Positions 20,027-32,136 of a stretch of 64,000 bases of DNA are shown here, piece by piece. The notes beneath the pieces were generated by a model that was not told the DNA's origin, made no database searches, and saw only the letters and a program-made list of their open reading frames with translations. The DNA is from Nothopassalora personata (Eukaryota; Ascomycota; Dothideomycetes; Mycosphaerellales; Mycosphaerellaceae), in the NCBI GenBank assembly GCA_033816765.1, contig CM066287.1:2790001-2854000 (forward strand), in the 5' to 3' direction. Within the stretch, counting starts at the first letter, position 1. Every line of letters begins with the position of its first letter. Both the position numbers and the translations under genes were made by a program.

Positions 20027-23000
20027 CGCACGAGTCACGAGTACAAGAGCATGAACATGAGCAAGGACCTCCTGAGAGAGGCAAGGTTTTGAGCATATCG
20101 GCACACTCCCTGCTGGCTGCAAACCACTCTGTAGATGAACACAATCCAGTGATAGCTTCTCATTTGGTTATGCCATGCACAGTGAATGGAAAGATCCCTG
20201 CTCAAACCTTTCATGATGATGGTGCTAACTCTACGTACTTCGACATCGACTTTGCGCGCAGAAATAACCTTGATATGATACAACTGCCCAACCCCATGGG
20301 GCTGATGTTAGCAGACGGCCAACCTGCTAGTGACCTAATCACTCACAGAACAACGGCACAGATCCAGATCGGCGACCACGTGGAGACAAGGTCTGGTTAC
20401 TGCGCATCACTGGAATATGATGTAGTCCTCGGCCGACCCTGGCACGACGAGCATCAGCCTGTGTTCCACTATGCGTCAGGAACCATGACTCTGTTCTCAG
20501 CCTATTGCCGCGCCAACTGCTTGAGGAGCACTGAACCCGTATGCGTGCAGTCTATCAACGACAAAGGAACCACGCCGGTGTGCATCCTGCAGACCGAAAT
20601 GCCAGTGCTCGAACCCTCCAGATCCAACTTCGCTAACTACGTACGACCTTACGTAGAGGATGAAGATGAACCCGTCCCAGCTGTGGTTCAGGAGACACAC
20701 AACACGAAGGCAGCCATGCGGCATGCAGTAGACCTTGAAGAAGAACTGGAAGCATCACACCACGCCCGTAAGCCATTACCTGCTGATGGTCCTGACACTC
20801 TGAAGCGTCCGGCTCGACACACCAAGAAGGCGCCGAAGCCTATGCCAGAAGAACCCGAGATCGATATCAAACCCATCACGGCAGAGGCGCTTAGGCGAAT
20901 GAGTCGCAGGCAAGGCTGTGAAATTCATATGATGTGGATGTTTGATCCGAAAGAAGACCTTGACAAACAAGTCGCTCGCGATCCCCTCTCAGCTTGTGCG
21001 CTGAAGGCATTCGGCATGCGAGCTAAGCCCGTAAGAGGAGGCACGGCTGCGATGTTGGTGGACTCCAACACTCAGGAGAACATGGACAGATTGGAGAAGT
21101 CCCCGGGTGATTACACCCAGCGACAACTCAATGCATCTGCCGTGTCAGCCGACGACTATCAGCGATTCATGAACGGCAAAGACAAAGACCAAGATCCTAC
21201 CCCTTTGCTGCCGGTTGAATTCCGAGAAATGGCCAGACTGTTCAGCCGCAAGGAGGCAGACAAGGTGCCACCAAGGAGACCAGGTGTGGACCACGAGATC
21301 AAACTGAAGAACGGTCAAACCCCTCCGTTTCGAAGACCATACTCCTTCTCCGCTCGGGAAAACGAGGTCATTAAAAAATGGGTCGATGACCAGCTCGAAA
21401 AAGGCTTCATCCAGCGCAGTGTGTCACCAGCAGCAGCACCTGTTCTGATAGTAAAGAAACCAGGCGGAGGACTCCGCGTTTGTGTCGACTATCGTGCACT
21501 GAACGCGCTGACCACAAAGAGCAGGTACCCAATCCCTCTCTTTCAGGAAACGCTAGACCGCATTGCAGGCGCGCAATGGTTCACTAAGCTGGATGTCATT
21601 GCAGCATTCAACCGTATCCGCATTGCAGCAGGGGATGAATGGAAAACGGCATTCACTACTAGGTATGGGCAGTTCGAATGCGTGGTTATGCCCTTTGGAT
21701 TATGCAATGCGCCAGGAACATTCCAATCCTTCATTAACGACACTCTGAGGGAGTTCTTGGATGACTTCGTATCATGCTACCTGGATGATGCACTTGTATT
21801 CAGCAAAACCAGGGAAGAGCACGTCCAACATGTGCTAAAGGTTCTGAGAAAGCTCGACGCTGCTGGACTGCAGCTCGACATCGACAAGTGCGAGTTCTTC
21901 AGACATGAGACCACATATCTTGGCGTGATTATTACGAACGAAGGCATCAAAATGGATCCAGCCAAGATCGAATGCGTGAAGAACTGGCCTACTCCCGCCA
22001 ACGTTACCGATATTTTGTCGTTCACGGGGTTTGCCAACTTCTATCGGCGGTTCATCAAAGACTTTAGCAAGATCTGTTTGCCCATGACCAAACTCACGCG
22101 CAAGAACGTACCATGGGAATGGTCAGAGTCGTGCCAACGAGCATTCGACGCGCTGAAACAGGCATTCATCGACGCCCCTACACTGAAGCACTTCTATCCA
22201 GGAAGAGAAACGATTCTCGAAACAGATGCCTCGGATTACGTGACCGCAGCAGTCCTTTCTCAACGAGATGAGAATGGCGTACTTCATCCGATCGCATACA
22301 TGTCCAAGAAGATGGATCCGCAACAGTGCAATTACGACATCTATGACAAGGAGCTTTTGGCGATCGTACAAGCTTTCGAAGAATGGCGCCCGGAGCTAAC
22401 CGTCAACGAGTACGGCACTGACGACTACGAGAATCTGCCAGACCCCGACTCTGCAGAGGACAAGCCTACTCTCGTGTATTCTGATCACAAGAACCTTGAA
22501 TGGTTCATGAGTACGAAACAGCTTAACCGAAGGCAAGCTAGGTGGGCCGAGTTCCTGTCCCAATTCTTCTTCAAGATAGTGTACCGACCAGGCGTACAAG
22601 GCACGAAGCCGGACAGTCTCACACGGCGCTCACAGGACCTTCCTGTGCCTGGCGATCTTACTGATCTGCGCAATCAGCAACAACATCAGATATTGCTTGG
22701 GCCAGACCGGGTTCTGAATCTGTCCTCCACGAGAGTCCTTAGCGCCTCCGCCAACGACGTCGTGACTCCGCTCACCACCGCCATCCGAGAATTGTATGCG
22801 CAGCCAGAAGCAGAGGAGGCCGTCCAACAACTGGAACGCGATGAGCCATGCACGCTGCTACGAAAACATCGTATCGACGACCGTCATGCAGTGCCAGTTG
22901 GGGGAATGATATACATCAAGAACATCTATGGCGGATACAGCCTGTTCGTTCCACCAGAGTCAGAAGATGCCCTTGATGAAGGAGAAGTGCCGGTGCGCAC

Positions 23001-24996
23001 TCGCATCGTGCAAGCTTTCCATGACCATGCCGCAGCGGGCCACATGGGAGATGAAAAGACTTACGAACTCGTTGCTCGCAATTATACTTGGCCAGGCATG
23101 GCTCGTTTTGTCAAGAAATACGTCCGAGCTTGTCGCACTTGCCACACGAACAAGAGCACCAACATCCAGTACCCTGGACTGTTGAAGCCGTTGCCTGTAC
23201 CATTCGGCGCATGGGAAGACATTGCTGTCGACTTCGTCGTCAAACTGCCGGAGGGGAAGAGTGCGGTGGATGGACGAACATACGAGAACATCATGACGGT
23301 CACATGCCGCCTTACCAAGGAAAGACACATCATTCCTGTCCTCTCGATGACCGCCGAACATTGTGCCTTGGTGTTCTTGAAGTACGTGTTCAGCAGACAT
23401 GGGCTTCCCAAGTCCATCGTCTCAGATCGCGGCACGCAATGGGTATCGGCCTTTTGGCGAAGGATCTGTGCCCTCCTAGGCATCAACCAGAAGCTCTCAT
23501 CTTCATATCACCCGGAGACGGACGGCCAGTCGGAGAACACGAACAAGGTGATGGAACAGTACCTCCGCATGTTCGTCAATTACGCTCAGGATGACTGGCC
23601 GGATTGGGCCCCGTTGGCCGAGTTTACTGCTAACAACGCCGTATCAGCTACAACAGGGGTATCACCGTTCTACGCCAACACAGGACGTAACCCACGCTTT
23701 TCCGAGCTCCACCTCGAGCTCCCAATGCCACTTATGCCACACAGGCAACGACTCGACGCGGAGTCAGCAGACAGGTTCGCAAGAAAGATGCATGACATGC
23801 AGGAGTTCCTACGACAGCAAATGGCCCTCGCCCAAGCCGTCCAAGCCGAATACGCAAACCAAAACCGTACACCAGCACCACGATACGTCGAAGGTAACGA
23901 GGTATGGGTGAGCACCGAGAACTGGGAGATGGAGAGACCGTCTAGGAAGTTGGACGTGAAGTGGTCAGGTCCGCACGTGATCACGGAGGTGCTGCCGGGG
24001 AACACCTATAAAGTGGAGCTGCCGCCCACTATGAATATTGACAACCGCTTCCACTCACACCTTCTAGCACCGGTTCATCCTCCAGTCGAAGGGCAAGTAC
24101 AACCTGCGCCTCCACCGATACGAATCGTGGACGACGAACAACACGAAACCAACCCAGCCGAGCCCGACTTTTGGGAAGTGGAGGAGGTGTTGGATTGCAA
24201 GAAGAGATGGCCGAGAGGAAGAACACCTAGAGGTGGTGTGAAAGAGCCATATTATGAGTACTTGGTGAAGTACGTTGGATACCTAGAACCATCCTATGAA
24301 GCTGCGGGCCAGGTCATTGAGACAGCCGCCGCCTCTGTCGCCGACTTTCACCATAACCATCCTCGAGCAACCAGACCACCTGGTTTTCAACCTCCTGCAG
24401 ACTGGGTTGCCAATGAGGATGCCACGGGCATGCGACTGGCGCGTGACTCAGCACTCAATGCAGCAGCGATGGCTCTGATGCCGGTGGGACCTGGACTCAG
24501 GACTTGTGAGAAAGAGAGCGATACGCGTCGCGATGACGATCTTTCTCGACAAACAGACCAAGTAACAGGAGTCGATCTGCTGATTGGCGCGAGTCATGAC
24601 GACAGTGAAGCTGATGCGCATCAGATCGCAGTGTGTAGCCGCCTGGATGGCGCGAGTCACTACGGCACAGGGTACCTGTGTGAAGAGCTGGGTACACACA
24701 CCGAGAAAGACACCGTCCGGACAGTAGCTGAGGCTGCTGCGCCGTGTCGCCGCGAAAGTCTGCCTGCGTTACGTAGCGTCATAGATGGTTACGCGGAGGA
24801 CGAGGAAGTCGACACTGTGACGGATGATGAGTTGATAGACGACGAGAAGTTCGCGAAGGCAATGATGGATACGATGGATAGGAGAGGACAGAGTGCTCCG
24901 GAGCGCACTCTCAGAGGGGGGGGTAGTGTCACCGTACCGGCGCCCATTCACCTCGATCCGCGCGCACGTGCGTGGGCACCACAAGCGCGCCGCTGA
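19991..24996 (+). CDS. pol: Pol polyprotein of element B (PR-RT-RH-IN-chromodomain plus C-terminal tail)
   Basis: Pol-frame sequence after the -1 shift, about 1668 residues; the open frame itself reaches further up (to at least 19882) overlapping gag, with no in-frame ATG until 20170. Order: protease with HDDGA; RT with PGGGLRVCVDYRALN and catalytic YLDD (near 21779); RNase H with ETDASD; integrase with HHCC (near 23022-23150) and DDE core (VDFVV, SDRGTQW, DGQSENTNK); and a chromodomain (near 24170-24360, YLVKYVGYLEPSYE). A tail of about 200 residues of unknown function follows. The frame crosses the polypurine tract and ends 70 bp inside the 3' LTR, so 23 residues are LTR-encoded. All catalytic residues are intact. 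Confidence 0.88.
24913..24926 (+). other. Polypurine tract of element B
   Basis: AGAGGGGGGGGTAG directly abuts the 3' LTR, matching the position and sequence style of the tract in element A. It lies inside the pol reading frame. Confidence 0.75.
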
Positions 24997-25119
24997 CTAA
25001 GCCGCTGACTAATCGGCTTGGCGCTCCCTTAAGTATCTCGCGCTCTCCGCGCCTCTCTTAGATAGCTATCTATTCGACTTGTACCTTATCCGACCACGTG
25101 CTTGCACCTGCTTGTGACA
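24927..25119 (+). repeat. 3' LTR of element B
   Basis: 193 bp, no difference from the 5' LTR seen by eye; followed by the TSD TATAG (25120-25124). Its first 70 bp encode the C-terminus of Pol. Confidence 0.92.
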
Positions 25120-28090
25120 TATAGGCTAGCCTTAGAGGTTCTACGTTATATAGAAGTCTCTCGTTGTCTTAAATAGCTAGTCCGAGGTTAACGTCGTATA
25201 GGCCCTTGTACCTTAACTTCTTATTAAAGGTAACATCCCTAGATCTTATAACTTGTCTATAGGATAGTATCTAGATTCGGTAGATGTTGTAACCTTCAAA
25301 TCTAACTAAGTAACCAATATAGCATCGAGAATCTATTTTATAGGCGCGTGGGCGTTCTTTCTTATTCGTCTTATAAGCGTATGCCCTAGAACCTATTTTG
25401 TAGATATAAGCAAGGCTTAGCTTAATGCCCGTAGCTGCTTTAAATGGGGTCCTCTAGCCTAACTTCTTAGATAGTGTTCTATTTATAAGGTAAGTAGCTA
25501 TTGTAACGATCTTAGGCTATAGGTTTAAAGGTAGGCCTGCTGACAATGTCAATGCCCTAGCAGTAATAATTAAGTGCTTTCCGGATATTTCTGCTAGGTC
25601 CTAAGCGGGCATATAGGGGGCAGTTAGTTTCTAAGTAACCCCGTCTCTTAGTAGCTAAGACTTAAATACTACCCCGTAGGCCTTGTCGTTGTCTAAATAT
25701 AGTACGGTAAGTGACCTTCTAAAGGATCGAATGAACCTTATAAGTTCTAGGTATGCCTCTATTACGTTCTCCTAGGTTCTTCGAGGAAAATTCTAGTTGA
25801 ATTAAAGTCCTGTATCCTTATCGCTAGCATAGAAGGTATATCGATCCCTATTGTACCCTACATCGAATTCTATAAGGTCAATTAAGATGTCCTTAAGTAT
25901 CGACGGAGGTCGTATCTTAATCCTAGACCTTCGAGATATCCTCTTATGTCCTTTTAAGAGGGCACAAGATTCGCACTCGTTAGTTTTAGGTGGTTCCTCT
26001 AATCCTATAATCTTAATGCCCTTTACTGCGTCTTATAGGTGCATTATACGCTCTGGCCCAGGGTGTCTAAGGACCTTATAGTAGTCCTTTATTGTCCTCG
26101 GTACTGTAGGTAGGGGCATACGGCTCCTAGCTATTGCTACGCTCCTTAATTGTTATTTTAGAGCCTCTATAACTAAAAGTGGGGTACTATCTTCGGATAT
26201 AGGCTACTTGGTGATCGTTATAGGGTCTCCTTTTGCTAGAGTATCTACATTCAGGTATAGTAGATCCCCTAATCTATAGATCTTTACTACCCTAGCATTG
26301 TTTCTATTATACTAAATATCTATACGCTCGTCTAAGAATAGATCTTTCTTTCGCATTTAAGGGAGTGAGATAATATTGCAGTAAAATCCTGGAATGTAGA
26401 GGGTATTCTTAAGGTTTAAGGTGACTAGGTGTCTATCTAGTGACTTGATACGGACCTTTACGGTACCCTTAACCACTCCTCGAAGGGTAGTAGCCGCTAC
26501 GTAGACTAGTGTATCCTTAGGGATTGATTCTAGGGTAAATTCGGCCTTCGTAGGTTTATTAATTATGTGTACGTTAGACCCCCCATCTAGTAGCTAGGAG
26601 TCCTCCTCCGACAAGTTGTTAGAGGAGTATACTCCCTAGGTCTTAATTGCGCGTAGTCCGTATAACCCTCTAGGTCTCGAATCCGTTCCCTCTATTCTTT
26701 AGTCTTTATTAGAGTTAGACTAAAGATCCTTCATAAGTTTAAGGGCCTTAGGATCCTTATATCTACTTACCTAGCGCTTATAGAACTAAGGATTGTCCCT
26801 TAGATACTTGCGGTAGGTCTTTAGCTAACCTTTCTAGGTATTGTCTATGCTTTCCTAGGGTAGTCGTAAGTTATGATTAACGATATTGCATTTTCTAAGG
26901 AATAGGCATGCTTTATTAGGAGGTTTTCTAGTTATTTTAGTATATGTTCGCCTTAGGCGATCCCTCGTTGTCTTTTCTAGGGGATAACTAGTAGTCTATT
27001 AATCCCCTAATATAGTAAATAAGTTGCTCTTCTTAGTGTTGCTATTTGCCTTATACTTACTAGGGTTCCTTCTAGCAAACTTAAGACACCTCTAAATAGC
27101 GTCTTTAAGGTCTTTGCTTAATTCCGCAATAATTCTACCTTTAGCTATATCGATAGTGTCCTTAATTATGCGGCATAGGTTATCTTTTATGTATAAGGCA
27201 AGTAGATAGCCCCTCTATCTAAGCTTTCGGTTAAGCTCGAGCCACTTTATAAGAAATTAGTCGATATTCTTACTCTTAGGTCCCTTTATGAGCTTATTAT
27301 ATTAGCTCTGAAGAATTACCCTTCTACTCTTAGTCTTAGGCTCTAGTTTAGCTTTAATGTATGTCCACTAAGTAGAGAGGGTATCTAGTCGGCTAAGAAG
27401 GTCGTTAAGGTACATTTATGGAATAGTCCTCTCGAAGTAGGATTTTAGGGAGCGTTTACGAGTTACAAAGTCCTCGTATTCTTTCTTCTAATCCCTATAC
27501 ATCGCATACCGGAGGTTATACGATGTGCTGATTCTACTAAACAGGGTCTATGCAGCTGCATTATCGTCTTTAGTAGGAGGGTTTAGCAGAGGGCCTATAA
27601 CTGGTTCCTAAGGTTTAGGCAATAGATCGAGATCCATTTCCTAGGTTATCGTACCGTCCTATGACTTCCCTTCTATATACTTCTACAAGTCTATTCTAAC
27701 TGCTTTAGTCTAAGTCTAAAGGTAGAAGTTATTAAACATAGAGGGATTATAGTAGTTTAGTTCCTTTATTGTCGTAGCGGACGGGTAGTCCTAAAGGTAT
27801 TGCCTAAGGTCTATTGTGTACCTCGATTAGGTCTAATAGATATGTGCAATTCCGAATAGAGACCCTAAGTTGCTTAACTCGGGCTTATAACTATAAAACT
27901 AGTAGAGATAGAAGTTTGGAACTAGGGTATTAAGTCTAGAAATCAGGGTATAAAAAACTATGTTTATTATAAGTAGTGGCACCCTTAAGGTGCTTATATA
28001 AGTCTTCTTTTAATAAGAGGCCCTCAATCCCTGTAATTCAGGTGCCTAATCTCATTTCCCAAGAACAAGTAATTACCACACTCAATTAGG

Positions 28091-29356
28091 TTATGTCACC
28101 CTCAAAACCTGCTACCCATGCATCATCCTGGCGCTTTACACATTCTTTCACTACCAGAACAATCCTCTTCTACCATCAACATTCACCTTCACATACCACC
28201 CCACCGAGCGTATGGCCTCCACGCGAAATCTCACGACGGAAGCGTAGACTCTGACCATATGCGAGTAATCCCTCTGATGAAGCAAATCGGACAGACATCC
28301 CTCCGTTCCTTGCAGCTCCAGAAAGATCTTCACGGTGATATTCTATCTATTCTTTCACGTCACGCCCTTTCCTCTCTCCGCTCCGAGTAAGCACTCACTA
28401 GAATCATGTCCGCGACTACTACAACCACGGAGCCAGTATAATCGAGAGCCGCCACCACCTCCAGGGCTATCAGCCTGTTCGCGCCACGCCCCTATCAGCA
28501 ATCGCTATGGCTACCCGCAAACAGCAAACACGATCGGCTTCGAGTGACATTCGAAACAACGGCAAATTTCGAGGATGAAATTTTACCAGCGATCTTGTTT
28601 GCTGAACCCATGTTTGATACTCCGCTCTTAGCTTCGACAAGCTGGCGAGCGAGATTGGAGTGAGAGTCGTTTGTGTTGATTGGTAAGTGACCATTTATCC
28701 TCGAGACTCGAAAACCCACGCCCCTCACACCAGGTCTAGGAGGTGCGTCTCCGGTTGGCTTACAACAGAGGATCGATGTGTGTATCGAGGCTGTACCTGC
28801 CATACTTGCCCGCATGGCGTAAGTCAGGCAGTAGAGAAGCCGACCGATACCCTACAAGGGAAGTCTGTTTCTGCAGCAGCGATGACCGGCGCATATACCG
28901 AGGCTCTTCTTTGCACGGAGAACCTGTATTCGATCGAGGAGATCAGGCGTCTCCATGGTGAGGCGATAGCATGAATATCGTGACAGGCGATGCCACATGC
29001 CAAGCGACGAGCCTGTCGACGTGCTGGAGTGACTACCAGTCCATTCGCATAGCTCGTCAAGAACGACGCTCTTCTCTCCTTCTTGTTTCTTTTAGATACA
29101 ATGCATACAGCGTCGCGACACGCCGGAAGGTTAGTTATATCGTTAAAGCCGCCTACAGTACAGTACATGCGGCCGCGCCACGTGCTTCAACGATTGGGCC
29201 TTGCCGACCCTTGCGGGCCGCAACGGCATATCTTGATATCAGACCTTCCACTCTATTCGCTTGATCTCTCGCTTCTGCAGTGAAGACTGTGCCCGATGAA
29301 GGCAAGACTACTGCCGTGATATCGGAGCTTGTGCCGCTTGGACAACGGAGGGGTGG
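28091..29356. other. Gene-free stretch right of the transposon block
   Basis: Composition returns to normal unique DNA near 28090. Short frames on both strands lack recognisable domains or consistent splice structure. The last few hundred bases presumably hold the promoter of the phytase gene. No gene is supported. Confidence 0.5.
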
Positions 29357-30930
29357 ATGGACGTTCTCATCAACATGGAGTACTTTTCGCAAAAGCTGCT
29401 AGACGGTCGCAAGAGATATAAGTATGAGAAGCTCGACCGTGAAGCAAGGCCTGTGGTATTGACGTGGAAAGTCTCTGTGTTGTGTATCATGGTGGTCGCT
29501 GCTTTGTTGGCTGGAGTTGCACTCCTCTCGGGGTGAGTGTTCGTGTGTTCGAGAACCATGTGCATTAGGCGCTGACAAAAGACAGAGCATCTGCTCAATT
29601 ACCCTACGGCTCTGCATCTTCTGGGTGTGACAGCGTTCAGAAAGGATATCAATGCTCGCCCGAGATCTCGCACTTCTGGGGACAATACAGCCCATTCTTC
29701 AGCGTAGAATCCTCTATCCCAAATGTGGTCCCTCCAGGGTGCAGTATAACCTTTGCGCAAGTCTTGTCTCGACATGGTGCTCGTGATCCAACGGCATCAA
29801 AGACAAAGTTGTACAACGCAACGATTCAGAAGATTCATGCCAATGTTCAGTCGTACTCCGGAAAGTACCAGTTCTTGAAGGCTTATCAGTACACCCTTGG
29901 AGCGGACCAGCTTACGACTTTCGGACAGCAGGAGATGGTCAACTCAGGCATCAAGTTCTACCAACGCTATGAGCAGCTTGCCAGCCGCCTGACACCTTTC
30001 GTGCGATCATCTTCAGAGGCACGCGTGGTTGAGTCGGCGCAGAACTTCACTCAAGGCTTCCATGGCGCCAAGGTGGCAGACTACAAAAAGGACTCCACCT
30101 ATCCTTATCCAATCCTGTCTATCTCTGAAGCTGACGGCTCCAACAACACTCTGAGTCACGATCTCTGCGATTCGTTCGAGGACGGTCCAAACGACTCGAT
30201 CGCCTCAAATGCTCAGAAAACTTGGATGAGCGTCTTTGTGCCTGCAATCCAAACCCGCCTCAACTCTGATCTCAAGGGCGCCAATTTGACGCAGACTGAG
30301 ACCATTTACATGATGGATCTCTGCCCATTCAACACAGTAGCTTCTACCAACGCCACAATTTCTCCATTCTGCTCGTTGTTCACCGAGCAGGAGTGGCATC
30401 AATACAACTACTACGAAACCCTCAACAAGTACTACGGCTACAGCTATGGCAACCCTCTCGGTCCTACACAAGGTGTCGGCTTCGCCAACGAGCTCATTTC
30501 CAGGATGACGAACTCTCAAGTCAAGGACGGGACTTCAACGAACCACACGCTGGATAGTGATCCGGCCACTTTCCCACTTGGTCGATCTCTGTACGCCGAC
30601 TTCAGCCATGACAACGATATGACTGCGATGTTTTCTGCGATTGGCCTGTACAACGATACCGCACCGCTCTCCAATACTAGCGTCACAGAGGCCAAGGATG
30701 CCAATGGTTATAGCGCAGCCTGGACAGTTCCGTTCGGCGCGAGAGCATATTTCGAGAAGATGCAATGTACAGGAAGCCGTGGGGAGTTCGTTCGTGTCAT
30801 CGTAAACGACCGAGTCCAACCAATGAAGCAGTGTGGCGGTGATGTGTTAGGACGTTGCACATTGAGCAAGTTCGTTGACGGGTTGAGCTTTGCGAGAAGC
30901 AATGGGCACTGGGATCAGTGCTTTGTGTAG
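29357..30930 (+). CDS. Histidine acid phosphatase / phytase family protein, membrane-anchored
   Basis: Two exons, 29357-29532 and 29586-30930, 506 aa. The 53-bp intron has GTGAGT, a CTGAC branch site and CAG, and joins the frame exactly. RHGARDP (residues 121-127) carries the nucleophilic His, and His400-Asp401 in FSHDND is the proton donor, both diagnostic of fungal phytases that release phosphate from phytate or other esters. Paired Cys residues (for example C73 and C82) and several N-glycosylation sites fit a secreted fold. Unusually, about 33 basic and polar residues precede the hydrophobic segment at about 39-58, so the protein looks like a type II membrane protein and not a simple secreted enzyme. 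The start is the first ATG after an in-frame TGA at 29297. Confidence 0.88.
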
Positions 30931-31017
30931 AGAATGACAGATCAATGCCTCACCTTGATCTCGGGCGGTATCTAGTGCCAGGTTGCCATCTCTCCACTAC
31001 GATCGGCACATGCCAAG

Positions 31018-31905
31018 CTACTTCAAACGCTTCAGCAAGAACTGATACAATGCCTCATTCTCGTAGTCCTCCCCAGCATCCAAAAAGTGATCCTTCCCAT
31101 GCGGCCGCTCATACTCCACCTCAATGCCACAACCCAGCATAGCACCCACAACCTCATCGCCCTGCTCCACTCCAACAGCAGTATCCCCATCGCCATGCAG
31201 AACATACGCCGGAGGCGTCCTTCTTCCATACACCTGCCTACTCAACCTCCACTTGTCCGCTTCTCTGCCCTCCGGCACACTCCAGAGCTTCGCCAAGTTC
31301 GCGTCATGCATCATTCGGATATACATCTTCATTCTGGCACTGTCACTTGCATTGTTCGCAACTTGCGGCGCTTTCGCATCCAAGAACTCCGCCACTTCCT
31401 CCCGCTCCACAGGTGGCGCTCCCATAGCGGGAGGCTGCGGGTTCGTGAAGAAGGTCCCCATCGGATCTGTGATCGGATAGATAGGCGCAATGACATTAGG
31501 TTTGGGCTCGACATATAATCCCGCGAGAAGAGCGAGATATCCGCCTGCCGAACTACCGGAGACTGCCAGGCGAGTGGCGTTCAGCACACCCTCTCCAATC
31601 TGAGTAGAGAGCTGAGTCCGAATGAATTTGATACAGTCTTCAACGTCTTCGAGTATTTCCTGTACGGTCGCTTGAGGTGCGAAACGGTAGTCGGCCGAGA
31701 CAACGGCTAAGTTGTACTTTGCGACGGCCTTCCGCATGTGCGGCGCAAGCGCATTGCGATGACCTTGGAGAAGCCCTCCGCCGTGAAACCAGAGTAGGAT
31801 TGGAAGGTTCTTGCCATTCTCTGGGGTGTAGAGGTCCAAGGGTATGTCGAGGCTACCAACAGTCTTATAGACGATTCCGTCTTTGGTAGGTTTGATGGCT
31901 GCCAT
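31018..31905 (-). CDS. Alpha/beta hydrolase (hormone-sensitive-lipase-like esterase)
   Basis: 295 aa, intronless. HGGG at residues 41-44 forms the oxyanion hole and GSSAG (117-121) holds the nucleophile Ser119. Asp in HGDGDTAVG and His in GKDHFLD near the C-terminus complete the triad. No signal peptide is evident, so it is probably cytosolic. The family hydrolyses short-chain esters; the substrate is unknown. It ends 87 bp from the phytase stop in a convergent arrangement, and its start lies 231 bp from the stop of the ATPase gene upstream. Confidence 0.85.
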   Translation of the reverse strand: MAAIKPTKDGIVYKTVGSLDIPLDLYTPENGKNLPILLWFHGGGLLQGHRNALAPHMRKAVAKYNLAVVSADYRFAPQATVQEILEDVEDCIKFIRTQLSTQIGEGVLNATRLAVSGSSAGGYLALLAGLYVEPKPNVIAPIYPITDPMGTFFTNPQPPAMGAPPVEREEVAEFLDAKAPQVANNASDSARMKMYIRMMHDANLAKLWSVPEGREADKWRLSRQVYGRRTPPAYVLHGDGDTAVGVEQGDEVVGAMLGCGIEVEYERPHGKDHFLDAGEDYENEALYQFLLKRLK

Positions 31906-32136
31906 TTTTGAGTCGATTTATGAGGTGTACTGTCGCTTGTTGAATGATATTACATACAAAAGGCTTGTTCAGTGTTGCTATCGACATGCCAGCATGCTCA
32001 GTAATGATTGCTGCGGAGCTCACAATGGAAGCTCGGCTGTCGGCGCCGATATGCTCCGAATACACTATGGATACAAAAGAGCTCATGATGTTGAAGAACA
32101 ACACCGGCAATGTTGGGTATCATGGGAAGTCTGAAT

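Larger units (their letters stand above)
17581..25119 (+). mobile_element. Element B: intact Ty3/gypsy chromovirus (7539 bp)
   Basis: 193-bp LTRs that appear identical (17581-17773, 24927-25119) with perfect TGTCAC...GTGACA ends are flanked by the TSD TATAG (17576-17580 and 25120-25124). Internal order: self-primer site, gag, a -1 frameshift signal, pol with chromodomain, polypurine tract. All frames are open. It is inserted in the integrase region of relic R2 and has no RIP signature, so it is recent and possibly still mobile. Confidence 0.93.
15010..28090 (-). mobile_element. Relic R2: RIP-degraded Ty1/copia retrotransposon, interrupted by element B
   Basis: Conceptual - strand translation, right to left, shows a copia-order polyprotein. 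There is a Gag region (about 27960-26650), a protease with LLDGGSNVHI (near 26600; expected DSG), integrase and a GYLVRFEGY-type segment (about 26200-25130), element B, then the RT with MDAVNAFLNA (near 16750) and YIDNI in place of Y-V-D-D (16535-16524), and RNase H leftward to about 15050. Many TAG stops and frame breaks make it dead. PR-IN-RT-RH order separates it from gypsy elements. A TATA-like motif near 27993-28002 fits an LTR promoter at the right end. The exact ends are uncertain. Confidence 0.78.

Noticed and set aside
28118..28390. 90-codon + strand frame right of the transposon block
   Set aside because: No domain or splice context; looks random.
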